Assembly: GCA_020845695.1 (NCBI GenBank)
Contig: JADLFG010000079.1
Span: 1-64,000, forward strand
Origin: Thermoleophilia bacterium
Lineage (GTDB): Bacteria > Actinomycetota > Thermoleophilia > Gaiellales > Gaiellaceae
Direction of reading: 5' to 3'
Length of the DNA: 64,000 nucleotides
This document shows positions 52,312-60,796 of the stretch, one piece after another; position 1 is the stretch's first letter; each line of letters opens with the position of its first letter. A model generated the notes under the pieces. It searched no databases, was not told where the DNA came from, and worked only from the letters and a program-made list of their open reading frames with translations. Position numbers and translations under genes: made by a program.

Positions 52312-53169
52312 GTGGGCATCGGCCTCGGCCTCGCCGCCGCCCTCTGCTGGGGGTTCGCCGACTACTTCGCCACGCTCGCCTCCCGGCGCACCGGCGCGGT
52401 GCGTACGGTGCTCGGCTTCCACCTCGCCGCGATCGCCGTCCTCGCCGTGGTCGTGGCCGCGACCGGCGCGCTCGACGGCCTGACGGGCGAGCAGGCGCTC
52501 GTGCTCGCGGGGGTCGGCGCGATCGGCTGGGTCTCCTACCTCGGCTTCTACCGGGCGCTCGCGATCGGCCCGATCTCGATCGTCAGCCCGATCGTCTCCG
52601 GCTACGCGGTCGTGGCCGTGATCCTCGCCGTGCTCTTGCTCGGCGAGCGCCTCGGCGGCGGCGAGGTCGCGGCCGTGCTCGTCGTCTTCGGCGGGGTGGC
52701 GCTGGCCTCGATCGACCCGCGTGTCCTGCGAGTGCGGGAGCGGGTGCAGATCCTGGGGATCGCGCTCGCCGTGCTGACGATGTTCTCGATCGGCGCGTTC
52801 GTGTTCGGGGTCAGCTACTACAGCGACGAGCTCGGCTGGCTCGGGCCGATCTTCCTCGGTCGCGTCTTCACGGGTGCCCTGATCGCGCTGACGGCCGCCC
52901 GTGGCGGGCAGTGGCGCTTCCCGGATCGCTCGCCGGCCACGATCGGGCTGATCGGCACGGTCGCCGGCCTCGATACGGCCGGCTACGTCGCGTTCAACGT
53001 CGGCGTCCAGCAGGCCGAGACCTCGCTCGTCGCGACCGCGGCGGCGCCGTACGCGGTCGTCCCGATCGTGCTCGGGGTTGCCGTCCTGCGCGAGCGGCCG
53101 GCCCCGCTGCAGTGGCTCGGGGTCGCGCTCGTGATCGGCGGGCTCGTGCTGCTCGGCCTGGCGTCGTAG
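52312..53169 (+). CDS. EamA/DMT-family transporter 2
   Basis: Ten-helix transporter of 285 residues with two EamA repeats. LAAALCWGFADYFATLASRR opens helix 1; FYRALAIGPISIVSPIVSGYAVVAVILAVLLLGERL and AAAPYAVVPIVLGVAVLRERP are the two conserved repeat ends. GTG start 3 bp after the PuuD-like gene, so it belongs to the FadR-regulator operon and may move the compound handled by the island. Confidence 0.86.
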   Translation: MGIGLGLAAALCWGFADYFATLASRRTGAVRTVLGFHLAAIAVLAVVVAATGALDGLTGEQALVLAGVGAIGWVSYLGFYRALAIGPISIVSPIVSGYAVVAVILAVLLLGERLGGGEVAAVLVVFGGVALASIDPRVLRVRERVQILGIALAVLTMFSIGAFVFGVSYYSDELGWLGPIFLGRVFTGALIALTAARGGQWRFPDRSPATIGLIGTVAGLDTAGYVAFNVGVQQAETSLVATAAAPYAVVPIVLGVAVLRERPAPLQWLGVALVIGGLVLLGLAS

Positions 53170-53205
53170 GCGCGGACGGGCGGCGCGAGGCGGCCGGCCG
53201 AGCGC

Positions 53206-53604
53206 TCAGGCCGCACCCTCCGTGTAGGTGTCGAAGTCCCGCCACGGCACCGTCCAGTCCGTCTCGGCGCGCTGCTTGATCGAGACATGGCACATCGCCG
53301 AGCCCGGGGTGGCACCGTGCCAGTGCCAGGCGCCGGCGGGGACGACCACCCAGTCACCCGCCCGGATCAGACGCCGCTCGGCCTCGATCGCGACGATCCC
53401 CTCTCCGTCCACGACCTGGAGCACCTGGTCGGCCGCGTGCACGTGCGGGCGCGTGCGCGAGCCGGGCTCGAACCAGACCGCGATCAGCTCGACCCCGCGC
53501 TCGTCGTCCGGGTCGTTCAGGCGCTGCTGGCGGACGCTGCCGGGGAACCACTCCGGATTCGGGGGCGGCCGAGCTTCCGAGCGGTCGATCCGGACGATGC
53601 GCAT
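53206..53604 (-). CDS. cupin-domain protein with intact metal motif
   Basis: Single cupin of 132 residues. Motif 1 is FEPGSRTRPHVHAADQVLQVVDGEG and motif 2 RAGDWVVVPAGAWHWHGATP, giving three histidines and a glutamine/aspartate for metal binding. N-terminal EWFPGSVRQQRLND resembles the cupin/carboxymuconolactone-decarboxylase-associated family. ATG start at 53604. Function undetermined. Confidence 0.8.
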   Translation of the reverse strand: MRIVRIDRSEARPPPNPEWFPGSVRQQRLNDPDDERGVELIAVWFEPGSRTRPHVHAADQVLQVVDGEGIVAIEAERRLIRAGDWVVVPAGAWHWHGATPGSAMCHVSIKQRAETDWTVPWRDFDTYTEGAA

Positions 53605-53668
53605 GGCGGCTCCCCTCCCTCGGCGGTATCGCGCCGGTACCGGCACCGGCGCGACCGCTCGGCCAGGG

Positions 53669-53674
53669 TAGCAT
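53669..53674 (+). promoter_or_regulatory. -10 box of leaderless MFS gene
   Basis: TAGCAT, 6 nt before the GTG at 53681. Confidence 0.5.
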
Positions 53675-53680
53675 CGGCCC

Positions 53681-54844
53681 GTGCGCCGCCTGCTCGTGCT
53701 GACGAGTGCCGCAGTCCTGATCGAGACGCTGTTCTTCGCGGTGCTTGCGCCGCTGCTCCCGGGCTTCGCGGACGAGCTCTCGCTCTCGAAGTGGGAGTCC
53801 GGGCTGCTCGTCGCCGCGTACGCGCTCGGCGCCGGCGTTGCCGCGCTCCCGGCCGGCCTCCTCGCAACCCGCACCGACGTGCGCCGGGTCACCATCTTGG
53901 GCCTCGTGGCGGTGGCCGGTACGAGCGTCGCCTTCGGCATCGTCGACTCCTACCTGGCGCTCGTGCTCGCCCGGCTCGCTCAGGGCGCCGGCAGCTCCTT
54001 CGTCTGGACCGGTGCACTCGCGTGGCTCGTCACCGCGACCCCGCGCGAGCGGCGCGGCGAGATGATCGGGATCGCGATGGCTGCCGCGATCGGGGGCGCG
54101 TTGCTCGGGCCCGTGCTCGGCGCCGCCGCGGAGCGCACGAGCAGGGCGGCTGCGTTCGTCGCCGTCGCCGTCGTCTGCGCGCTCCTGGCCGCGTGGGCGA
54201 CCCGGATCCCCTCGCCGGGCCGGGGCGAGAGCCAGCCGCTCTCCCTGCTCCTGAAGGCGGCGCGGTCGCGCCCGGTGCTGGTCGGAATGTGGCTGCTCGC
54301 GCTGCCGGCGCTCCTCTTCGGCACCCTCGGCGTACTCGGGCCGCTCCAGCTCGACCGGCTCGGCTGGGGCGTCGTCGGCATCGCCGGCACGTTCTTCGTC
54401 TCGGCCGCGATCGAGGCGACGCTCAACCCCCTGATCGGGCGCTGGTCGGATCGCCGCGGCCGTCTCGCGCCGATCCGATTCGGGCTCGCCGGGGCGATCG
54501 CGTCCTCCCTCACGATCCCCTTCATCGGCGACCGCTGGCTGCTCTCCGGCGTGATCGTCCTCACGGGCATCGCCTACGGCGCCTTCTGGACGCCCGCGAT
54601 CGCCCTGCTCACAGACGGGTGGGAGGCGAGCGGAGTCGAGCACGGGCTCGGCTTCGCGGTGATGAACCTCGCCTGGGCTCCGGGGCACGTCGTCGGGTCG
54701 GCGCTCGGCGGCGGCGTCGCGGATCTCGGTGGCGACGTCGCCGCGTACGGGCTGGCCGCCGGGCTCTGCGTACTCACGCTGGCAGGTCTCCAGCGCCGGG
54801 CTCTGCGGGCGGCCGGGCCAGCGTCCGCGAGCGGGGCGGGCTGA
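53681..54844 (+). CDS. MFS transporter 2
   Basis: Twelve-helix MFS permease of 387 residues in the drug:proton antiporter style. PLLPGFADELSLSKWESGLLVAAYALGAGVAALPAGLLATRTDVRRVTILG covers helices 1-2 and the signature loop; RLAQGAGSSFVWTGALAWL is the helix-5 antiporter-type motif, and IGRWSDRRGRLAP the second-half loop. GTG start after a TAGCAT box. Substrate unknown. Confidence 0.86.
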   Translation: MRRLLVLTSAAVLIETLFFAVLAPLLPGFADELSLSKWESGLLVAAYALGAGVAALPAGLLATRTDVRRVTILGLVAVAGTSVAFGIVDSYLALVLARLAQGAGSSFVWTGALAWLVTATPRERRGEMIGIAMAAAIGGALLGPVLGAAAERTSRAAAFVAVAVVCALLAAWATRIPSPGRGESQPLSLLLKAARSRPVLVGMWLLALPALLFGTLGVLGPLQLDRLGWGVVGIAGTFFVSAAIEATLNPLIGRWSDRRGRLAPIRFGLAGAIASSLTIPFIGDRWLLSGVIVLTGIAYGAFWTPAIALLTDGWEASGVEHGLGFAVMNLAWAPGHVVGSALGGGVADLGGDVAAYGLAAGLCVLTLAGLQRRALRAAGPASASGAG

Positions 54845-54880
54845 TGCTGCCGCGATCTGGGAGGATGGGCGCGCGATGAG

Positions 54881-56986
54881 GTGTCCGTGAAGGGGAGTGC
54901 CACCATTCGCCCCGCGGCGCGCGAGCTCCGCGCGCTGTTCGAGCCCGGCTCGGTTGCCGTCCTCGGCGCGTCTGCCGACCCGTTCAAGTGGGGCCACTGG
55001 CTCGCCCGGGGCGCGCTCAAGGGGGCTCACCGCAGACCGGTGTACCTCGTCAACCGCGGCGGCGGAGAGATCCTTGGCGAGCGCGCGCTGCGCACGCTGG
55101 CGGACGTGCCCGAGCCGGTGGAGCTCGTCGTGCTGGCGGTGCCGGCCAGCGGCTTCGAGGAGGCAATCGATCACGCGCTCGCGGCCGGCGCGAAGGCGAT
55201 CGTCGCGATCAGCGCCGGACTCGGCGAGACGGGCCCCGAGGGGGTCGTCCGGGAGCGCGCCGCCGTCGAGCGCGTGCGCGCCGCCGGCGCCGTGCTGCTC
55301 GGGCCCAACTGCATGGGGCTGCTCGACGCGGAGGCGGAGCTCGACATCGGCTGGAACGAGCTGCCCCGCGGTCACGTCGCGCTCGTTTCCCAGAGCGGCA
55401 ACGTGGCCCTCGAGCTCGGGCTCCTGCTCGAAGGCTACGGGCTCGGCTTCTCGCGCTTCGCGTCGCTGGGCAACCAGGCCGACCTCGAGGCGGCCGAGCT
55501 CGTGGGCGCGCTAGCGGAGCACGGACCGACCGGCGTGATCGCGCTCTACCTGGAGGACTTCCGCGACGGGCGGGCGTTCGCGGCGGCGGCCGGGCGGGCG
55601 ACCGCGGCCGGCAAGCCGGTCATCCTCCTCTCCGCCGGCAGGAGCGAGGCGAGCGCGCGGGCGGCGCGCTCGCACACGGGCGCGCTCGTCAGCGAGCTCG
55701 CCGCGATCGACGCTGCCTGCGGCGCCGCCGGCGTGCTCAGGGTCGCGACCCCGCGCGAGCTCGTCGATCTCGCCCAGGCCCTCCATGCGGGCCTCAGGCC
55801 GCGCGGCAAGCGCGTCGGGATCGTCGGCGACGGCGGCGGTCACGGCGTGATCGCCGCCGACGTCGCGGCCGCCCACGGGCTCGAGGTGCCTTCGCTCAGC
55901 GACCCGCTCGCCGCCCGGATCGGCGAGGGGCTGCCCGCCCGCGCCGCCACCGGCAACCCGGTCGACATGGCCGGAGGCGAGCAGGACTTCCGTGCCTACG
56001 AGCGCCTGCCACGCCTCGTTCTCGAGTCGGGCGAGGTCGACGCCGTCCTCCTGACCGGTTACTTCGGCGGCTACGGGCAGGACGAGCAGCTCGCGGAGAC
56101 CGAGCTCGAGGTCGCTCGGGCGATCCCCGCGATCGCCGCCGAGACGGCGAGACCGCTCGTGGTGCACACGATGTATCCCGACTCGCCAGCGGCGGCCGCG
56201 CTCCGGGCGGGCGGCACTCCGGTCTACCGCGAGATCGAGGCCGCGACGGGTGCGCTCGCCCGGCTGGCCGAGCTCGCCGGGTCGAGCGCGCCCGGCGTCC
56301 CGGCGTTGCCGCCGCCGGCGGAGCCGCCCATCAGCGCCGACGGCTACTTCGAGGCCCGCGCGCTGCTCGCGGCCGGCGGCGTCGCGTTCGCGCCGGCACT
56401 GCCGGCGACCACCGCCGCCGAGGCTCGCGCCGCCGCGGCCGAGCTCGGCTACCCCGTCGCGCTGAAGGCGCTCGGGCTCCTGCACAAGTCCGACGCGGGC
56501 GGTGTCGTGCTCGGGATCGGGTCGGCGACCGGGCTCGAGCACGCGCTCGCCGACCTGGCGGCGCGGCTCTCCCCACCCGGGTACTCGGTGGAGCGGATGG
56601 CGCCCGTGTCCGGCGGTGTCGAGCTGATCGTCGGGTGCCGCAGGGACGCCCGCTTCGGCCCGATCGCGCTCGCCGGCCTCGGCGGCGTGTACGCGGAGCT
56701 CCTGCGCGACGTCGCGGTCGCGCTCGCCCCGGTCGAGGAGGAGACGGCGGTGGAGCTGCTGCGCTCGCTCCGGGGCGCGCCGCTCCTGCTCGGCGCCCGC
56801 GGGCGCCGTCCCGTCGATCTGCGCGCGACCGCGAGGACGCTGGCGGCGATCTCCCGCGTCGCCGCCGAGCGGCCGGAGATCGCCGAGATCGAGGTCAATC
56901 CCCTGCTCGTCACCCCGGACGGCGCGCTGGGGCTGGACGCGCGGATCGTGCTCGCAGAGGCGAAAGGAGACGACGATGCTCGCTGA
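54881..56986 (+). CDS. ADP-forming acyl-CoA synthetase (acetate--CoA ligase family)
   Basis: NDP-forming acyl-CoA synthetase with fused subunits, 701 residues, interconverting acyl-CoA plus ADP and acid plus ATP. Domains in order: CoA-binding (about 18-110, VAVLGASADPFKWG), succinyl-CoA-synthetase-like ligase (GPNCMGLLDAE, then phosphohistidine in ARSHTGALVSE), and C-terminal ATP-grasp (ALKALGLLHKSDAGGVVLGI, EIEVNPLLVTPDG). Start chosen at GTG 54881; GTG 54887 is equally possible. Overlaps the SDR gene by 11 nt. Confidence 0.88.
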   Translation: MSVKGSATIRPAARELRALFEPGSVAVLGASADPFKWGHWLARGALKGAHRRPVYLVNRGGGEILGERALRTLADVPEPVELVVLAVPASGFEEAIDHALAAGAKAIVAISAGLGETGPEGVVRERAAVERVRAAGAVLLGPNCMGLLDAEAELDIGWNELPRGHVALVSQSGNVALELGLLLEGYGLGFSRFASLGNQADLEAAELVGALAEHGPTGVIALYLEDFRDGRAFAAAAGRATAAGKPVILLSAGRSEASARAARSHTGALVSELAAIDAACGAAGVLRVATPRELVDLAQALHAGLRPRGKRVGIVGDGGGHGVIAADVAAAHGLEVPSLSDPLAARIGEGLPARAATGNPVDMAGGEQDFRAYERLPRLVLESGEVDAVLLTGYFGGYGQDEQLAETELEVARAIPAIAAETARPLVVHTMYPDSPAAAALRAGGTPVYREIEAATGALARLAELAGSSAPGVPALPPPAEPPISADGYFEARALLAAGGVAFAPALPATTAAEARAAAAELGYPVALKALGLLHKSDAGGVVLGIGSATGLEHALADLAARLSPPGYSVERMAPVSGGVELIVGCRRDARFGPIALAGLGGVYAELLRDVAVALAPVEEETAVELLRSLRGAPLLLGARGRRPVDLRATARTLAAISRVAAERPEIAEIEVNPLLVTPDGALGLDARIVLAEAKGDDDAR

Positions 56987-57782
56987 GGGAACGTTCGAGG
57001 GCAGGGTCGCGATCGTGACGGGCGGCGGTAGCGGCCTCGGCCGCGCGATGGCGCTCGAGCTCGCCCGGCTGGGCGCGGCGGTCGTCGTCGGCGGGCGGCG
57101 ACCCGAGGCGCTCGAGGAGACGGTGGCGTTGATCGAGGACCGGGGTGGTGCCGGCCACGCCAAGCCCGTGGACGTCCGCGACCCCGAGCAGGTCGACGCG
57201 CTCGTCGCCGACGCGGTCACGCGCTTCGGTCGCGTCGATGTGCTCGTGAACAACGCGGCGGGCAACTTCGTCGCGCGGGCGGAGGACATCTCGCCGAACG
57301 GCTGGCGCGCGGTGGTCGGGATCGTCCTCGACGGCGGCTTCCTCTGCTCGCGGGCCGCCGGCCGCCGCCTGATCGAGCAGGGCGAGGGCGGCGCGATCCT
57401 GAGCGTGCTCGCGAGCTACGCGTGGACGGGCGGGCCCGGCACCGTCCACTCCGCGGCCGCCAAGGCGGGACTGCTCGCGATGACGCGGACGCTCGCCGTC
57501 GAATGGGCACGCCACGGGATCCGGGTCAACTGCATCTGCCCGGGGCCGACGGATACCGAGGGGGCGGGCCAGGCACTCTGGCCGACCGAGGCCGACCGCG
57601 CCCGCGTGGCCGCCACCGTCCCGCTCGGCCGGCTCGGCACGCCCGAGGAGATCGCCTGGTGGGCGGCCGCCCTCTGCTCCCGCTACGCCGGCTACATCAC
57701 CGGCGAGGTACTGACGATCGACGGCGGCCACTGGCTCGAGCAGGAGAGCTACCTGCCGGCGCTCGGATCGACGCAGCGCTGA
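56976..57782 (+). CDS. SDR oxidoreductase, 2,4-dienoyl-CoA reductase-like
   Basis: Short-chain dehydrogenase of 268 residues. The cofactor motif is TGGGSGLGRAMA, and NNAAGNFVARAEDISPNGW is characteristic of 2,4-dienoyl-CoA reductases. The position of the usual catalytic Tyr reads HSAAAKAG, keeping the Lys but not the Tyr, again as in dienoyl/enoyl-CoA reductase-type SDRs. Coupled to the acyl-CoA synthetase by an 11-nt overlap, it fits unsaturated acyl-CoA metabolism. Confidence 0.86.
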   Translation: MLAEGTFEGRVAIVTGGGSGLGRAMALELARLGAAVVVGGRRPEALEETVALIEDRGGAGHAKPVDVRDPEQVDALVADAVTRFGRVDVLVNNAAGNFVARAEDISPNGWRAVVGIVLDGGFLCSRAAGRRLIEQGEGGAILSVLASYAWTGGPGTVHSAAAKAGLLAMTRTLAVEWARHGIRVNCICPGPTDTEGAGQALWPTEADRARVAATVPLGRLGTPEEIAWWAAALCSRYAGYITGEVLTIDGGHWLEQESYLPALGSTQR

Positions 57783-57823
57783 GCGCCGCGGCCGGGCGTG
57801 GCCCGGCACGGCCACGGAATATT

Positions 57824-57847
57824 CTCTACACCTTCGTAGTTGTAGAG
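57824..57847. promoter_or_regulatory. ArsR operator CTCTACA-N10-TGTAGAG
   Basis: A perfect 7-bp inverted repeat ends 4 bp before the ATG of the ArsR-family regulator, the usual autoregulatory position for such repressors. Confidence 0.68.
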
Positions 57848-57851
57848 ATGT

Positions 57852-58256
57852 ATGATTGCCGTAGCCGTGGCCGCTCCGACCGCCCCCACCCCGCTCCCCG
57901 AGCCGCTCGTCGAGCTCGTCGCCCAGCGCTTTCGCGTGCTGGCCGAGCCGATGCGGATCAGGCTGCTCGACCTGCTGCGGGCCGGGGAGGCGTCCGTCCA
58001 GGACCTGACCGGCACGCTCGGCTCCTCCCAGCAGAACGTCTCCAAGCACCTCGGCGTCCTCCACCAGGCCGGAATCGTCACCCGGCGCAAGGAGGGCAAC
58101 CACGTCTTCTACTCGATCTCCGACGAGAGCGTCTTCTCGCTCTGCGCGCTCGTCTGCGGCGGGCTCGAGCGCCAGGCCGGCGAGCTCGCCGGCCTGCTCG
58201 CCGGCAGCGCCGAGGCGTCCCTCACCCGAGCCGACTCCGGAAAGGAGACCCGATGA
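57852..58256 (+). CDS. ArsR-family regulator
   Basis: ArsR/SmtB winged-helix repressor of 134 residues. The recognition helix is SQQNVSKHLGVLHQAGIVTRRKEGNHVFYSI. Two cysteines at 98 and 102 (SLCALVCGG) sit in the last helix, where several ArsR proteins bind metals or sense sulfur/redox species. The gene starts four bases after a palindromic operator and shares ATGA with the DUF2892 gene, so it probably represses its own three-gene operon. Confidence 0.88.
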   Translation: MIAVAVAAPTAPTPLPEPLVELVAQRFRVLAEPMRIRLLDLLRAGEASVQDLTGTLGSSQQNVSKHLGVLHQAGIVTRRKEGNHVFYSISDESVFSLCALVCGGLERQAGELAGLLAGSAEASLTRADSGKETR

Positions 58257-58471
58257 CCCACTCCCGCTGGCCGCTCGAGCGCGCGCTGTTCGCGCTCGCC
58301 GGAACCGTGATCCTCGTCACCGTCCTGCTCGCCGTCACGGTCAGCCCCTGGTTTCTCCTGATCACCGCCTTCACGGGCATCAGCCAGTGGCTGTACGTTC
58401 TCGTCGGAGCCTGCCCCGCCTCGCTCGTCGTACAGCGGGCGCTCGGGCTCAGGAAGGGCGCGACGTGGTGA
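58253..58471 (+). CDS. small DUF2892 (YgaP-type) membrane protein
   Basis: Protein of 72 residues with two hydrophobic stretches (about 11-28 and 31-52) and the C-terminal VLVGACPASLVVQRALGL typical of DUF2892/YgaP transmembrane domains. The conserved Cys of this family is present. DUF2892 proteins often accompany rhodaneses and sulfur genes. Coupled to ArsR (ATGA) and to the MMPL gene (GTGA). Confidence 0.78.
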   Translation: MTHSRWPLERALFALAGTVILVTVLLAVTVSPWFLLITAFTGISQWLYVLVGACPASLVVQRALGLRKGATW

Positions 58472-60576
58472 GCGAGCTCGGGCCGATCGGACGCCTCGGC
58501 GCCTGGACGGCGACCCACGTCCGCATCGTCGTCGCCGCCTGGGCGGTGATCGCGCTCGGGCTCGGGTTCTTCGCGCCCCGCGCCGAGCAGGCCCTCTCGG
58601 GCGCCGGCTGGCAGGCGAACGGGTCGGAGTCCGTCGAGGCGCGCGAGCTGATCCAGTCGGAGTTCCAGGGGCTTTCGAGCGCGGCCCTGATGGTGGTCGT
58701 GCACTCCGACGACTCGACGGTCGCCGACCCCGCCTTCCGGGCAACGATCGCCGACGTCGAGGCGATCCTCCGAGGGAGCGAAGCCGTCTCGACCGTCGTC
58801 TCGCCCGCCGAGGGCACGTCGATCTCCGCGGACGGGCACACCGCGATCGTCCAGGCCGGCGCCGCGACTGACCCGAACGGCATGGTCGACGCGGCCGAGG
58901 CGCTTGACGGCACGCTCGCGAAGGCGGCTGCTCCGGGCGTCGAGGTCAACCTGACCGGCTCGTCGGGCATGTGGGCCGACTTCAACCAGGCGAACCTGGA
59001 GGCGATGCTGAAGTCGGAGCTCCTGAGCTGGCCGGTGACGCTCGCGATCCTCGTCGTCGCCTTCGGCTCGCTCGTCGCCGCGGGGCTGCCGCTGATGCTG
59101 ACGATGCTCGGCCTGATCGCCGCCGCGGGCTCGCTGTTCGTGGCCACCCAGCTCGGCGCGGTCTCGATCTGGGCGATGAACTTCGCGATGATGTTCGCGC
59201 TCGCGCTCGGGATCGACTACGCGCTCTTCGTCGTCGCCCGCTTCCGGGCGGCCCTGTTCGGCAGCAAGCTCGGCCCGGTCGAAGCGGCCGCGGTCGCGAT
59301 GGACACGGCCGGCAAGGCCGTCCTCTTCTCGGGGCTGACAGTGCTCGTCTCGCTGTCGGCGGTGATGCTCGTGCCGAGCCCCGCCTTCCGCTCGATGAGC
59401 CTCGGGATCATGCTCTCCGTGATCTTCGTGCTCGCCGCGACGCTCACGCTCTTGCCGGCCGTGCTCGCGAAGCTCGGGCCGCGGGTCAACCGCCTCTCGC
59501 TTCGGTGGGTGCACTCGGGCGAGCATCGCTCGCGGCGGTTCGCGGGCTGGGCCGAGCGGCTCTGGCGGCGACCGCTCGCGCTTGGCGCCGCTTCGCTGGC
59601 GGTGCTCGTCGCGCTTGCGGTACCGATCTTCTGGCTCGACACCGGCATGCCGTCGATCGCCGTCGTGCCCGCGGACGACCAGTCGCGCGTCGGCTACTAC
59701 CAGGTCCAGGACGCGTTCGGCCCGGGCGCCCCGGGGGCGCTCCAGATCGCGGCGCCGGCCGGCCAGGCCGGCGCGGTCGCGGCCCAGGCCGCGCGCGACC
59801 CGGGCATCGCGCGGGTCCTGCCCGCGCTACCGAGCGCGTCGGGAGAGCTCGTCCTGATCCAGGCGGTGCCGAGCGCGGATCCCTCCGACCCGGCCGTCGG
59901 GGCCACGATCGACCGCCTGCGCAGCGAGCTGCCGGCGGAGGCGCTCGTCGGCGGCGCCGTCGCCGAGAACCACGACCTCGAGGCGGCGCTCGGCGCCAAG
60001 ACGCCGCTTGTGATCGGCGTCGTCCTCGGTCTCGGCTTCCTGCTCCTGCTCCTCGTGCTGCAGGCGCCGCTCGTCGCGGCGCTCGGGGTCGCCACGAACC
60101 TACTCGCGGTCGGCGCTGCCTTCGGGATCGCGAAGCTGATCTTCCAGGACGGGCACGGGGCCGGGCTGCTCGGCTTCGAGTCGCAGGGCTTCCTGAACGC
60201 GTGGGGCCCCGTGTTCTTCTTCGCGATGATCTTCGCGATCTCGATGGACTACACGGTGTTCCTGCTCGCCTCGGCGAAGGAGCACTGGGACCGCTCGCAC
60301 AACCCGCGCGAGGCGGCTGTCGGCGGCCTCGCCCATTCCGGCCGCACGATCTTCGCCGCTGGCGCGGTGATGGTCGCGGTCTTCTTCACGTTCGCAATCT
60401 CCGGGCCGCTGCCGCCCAAGGAGATGGGCGTGATCCTCGGCATCGCCGTCCTGCTCGACGCCGCCCTGATCCGCCTCCTGCTCCTGCCGGTGTTGCTGCG
60501 GCTGACCGGCCGCTTCGCCTGGTGGCTACCACGCTGGCTCGACCGCTGGCTGCCGGACGTGCGCTTCGGGCACTGA
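58468..60576 (+). CDS. MMPL-family RND transporter
   Basis: MMPL/RND permease of 702 residues with about twelve helices. Topology is TM1 (about 20-38), a large external loop (40-175), five helices, a second external loop (about 405-510) and a final helix bundle. Conserved segments are GIDYALFVVARFR after helix 4 and ISMDYTVFLLASAKEHW in the second half, both bearing the Asp-Tyr of the proton path. The family exports lipids or hydrophobic compounds. GTG overlaps the DUF2892 stop. Confidence 0.9.
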   Translation: MSELGPIGRLGAWTATHVRIVVAAWAVIALGLGFFAPRAEQALSGAGWQANGSESVEARELIQSEFQGLSSAALMVVVHSDDSTVADPAFRATIADVEAILRGSEAVSTVVSPAEGTSISADGHTAIVQAGAATDPNGMVDAAEALDGTLAKAAAPGVEVNLTGSSGMWADFNQANLEAMLKSELLSWPVTLAILVVAFGSLVAAGLPLMLTMLGLIAAAGSLFVATQLGAVSIWAMNFAMMFALALGIDYALFVVARFRAALFGSKLGPVEAAAVAMDTAGKAVLFSGLTVLVSLSAVMLVPSPAFRSMSLGIMLSVIFVLAATLTLLPAVLAKLGPRVNRLSLRWVHSGEHRSRRFAGWAERLWRRPLALGAASLAVLVALAVPIFWLDTGMPSIAVVPADDQSRVGYYQVQDAFGPGAPGALQIAAPAGQAGAVAAQAARDPGIARVLPALPSASGELVLIQAVPSADPSDPAVGATIDRLRSELPAEALVGGAVAENHDLEAALGAKTPLVIGVVLGLGFLLLLLVLQAPLVAALGVATNLLAVGAAFGIAKLIFQDGHGAGLLGFESQGFLNAWGPVFFFAMIFAISMDYTVFLLASAKEHWDRSHNPREAAVGGLAHSGRTIFAAGAVMVAVFFTFAISGPLPPKEMGVILGIAVLLDAALIRLLLLPVLLRLTGRFAWWLPRWLDRWLPDVRFGH

Positions 60577-60583
60577 CCGCGCG

Positions 60584-60612
60584 ACGGGGGGGCAGGGCAG
60601 CCTGCCCCCCGT
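60584..60612. terminator. GC-rich hairpin after the MMPL operon
   Basis: Arms ACGGGGGGGCAGG and CCTGCCCCCCGT, with one extra G, surround a GCAG loop 8 bp after the MMPL stop. No U-tract, as is common in actinobacteria. The rest of the 60577-60796 gap shows no gene. Confidence 0.6.
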
Positions 60613-60796
60613 TGCGGGAATCCACCCTCCCCGCTTCGGGTGAACGCGCGCCGCGGGGCTGGCCTCACGGCCGGCGCCAATGGTATGAAGGCGGCGGCGT
60701 CCCTGACGGGGAGCGCCGGGCGGCGCATCTCCAACCATCCGGGGATGACGGCAAACGCCGCTCGGCCCCCCGGCTCCCTGCCAGGCTGAACGTGGC

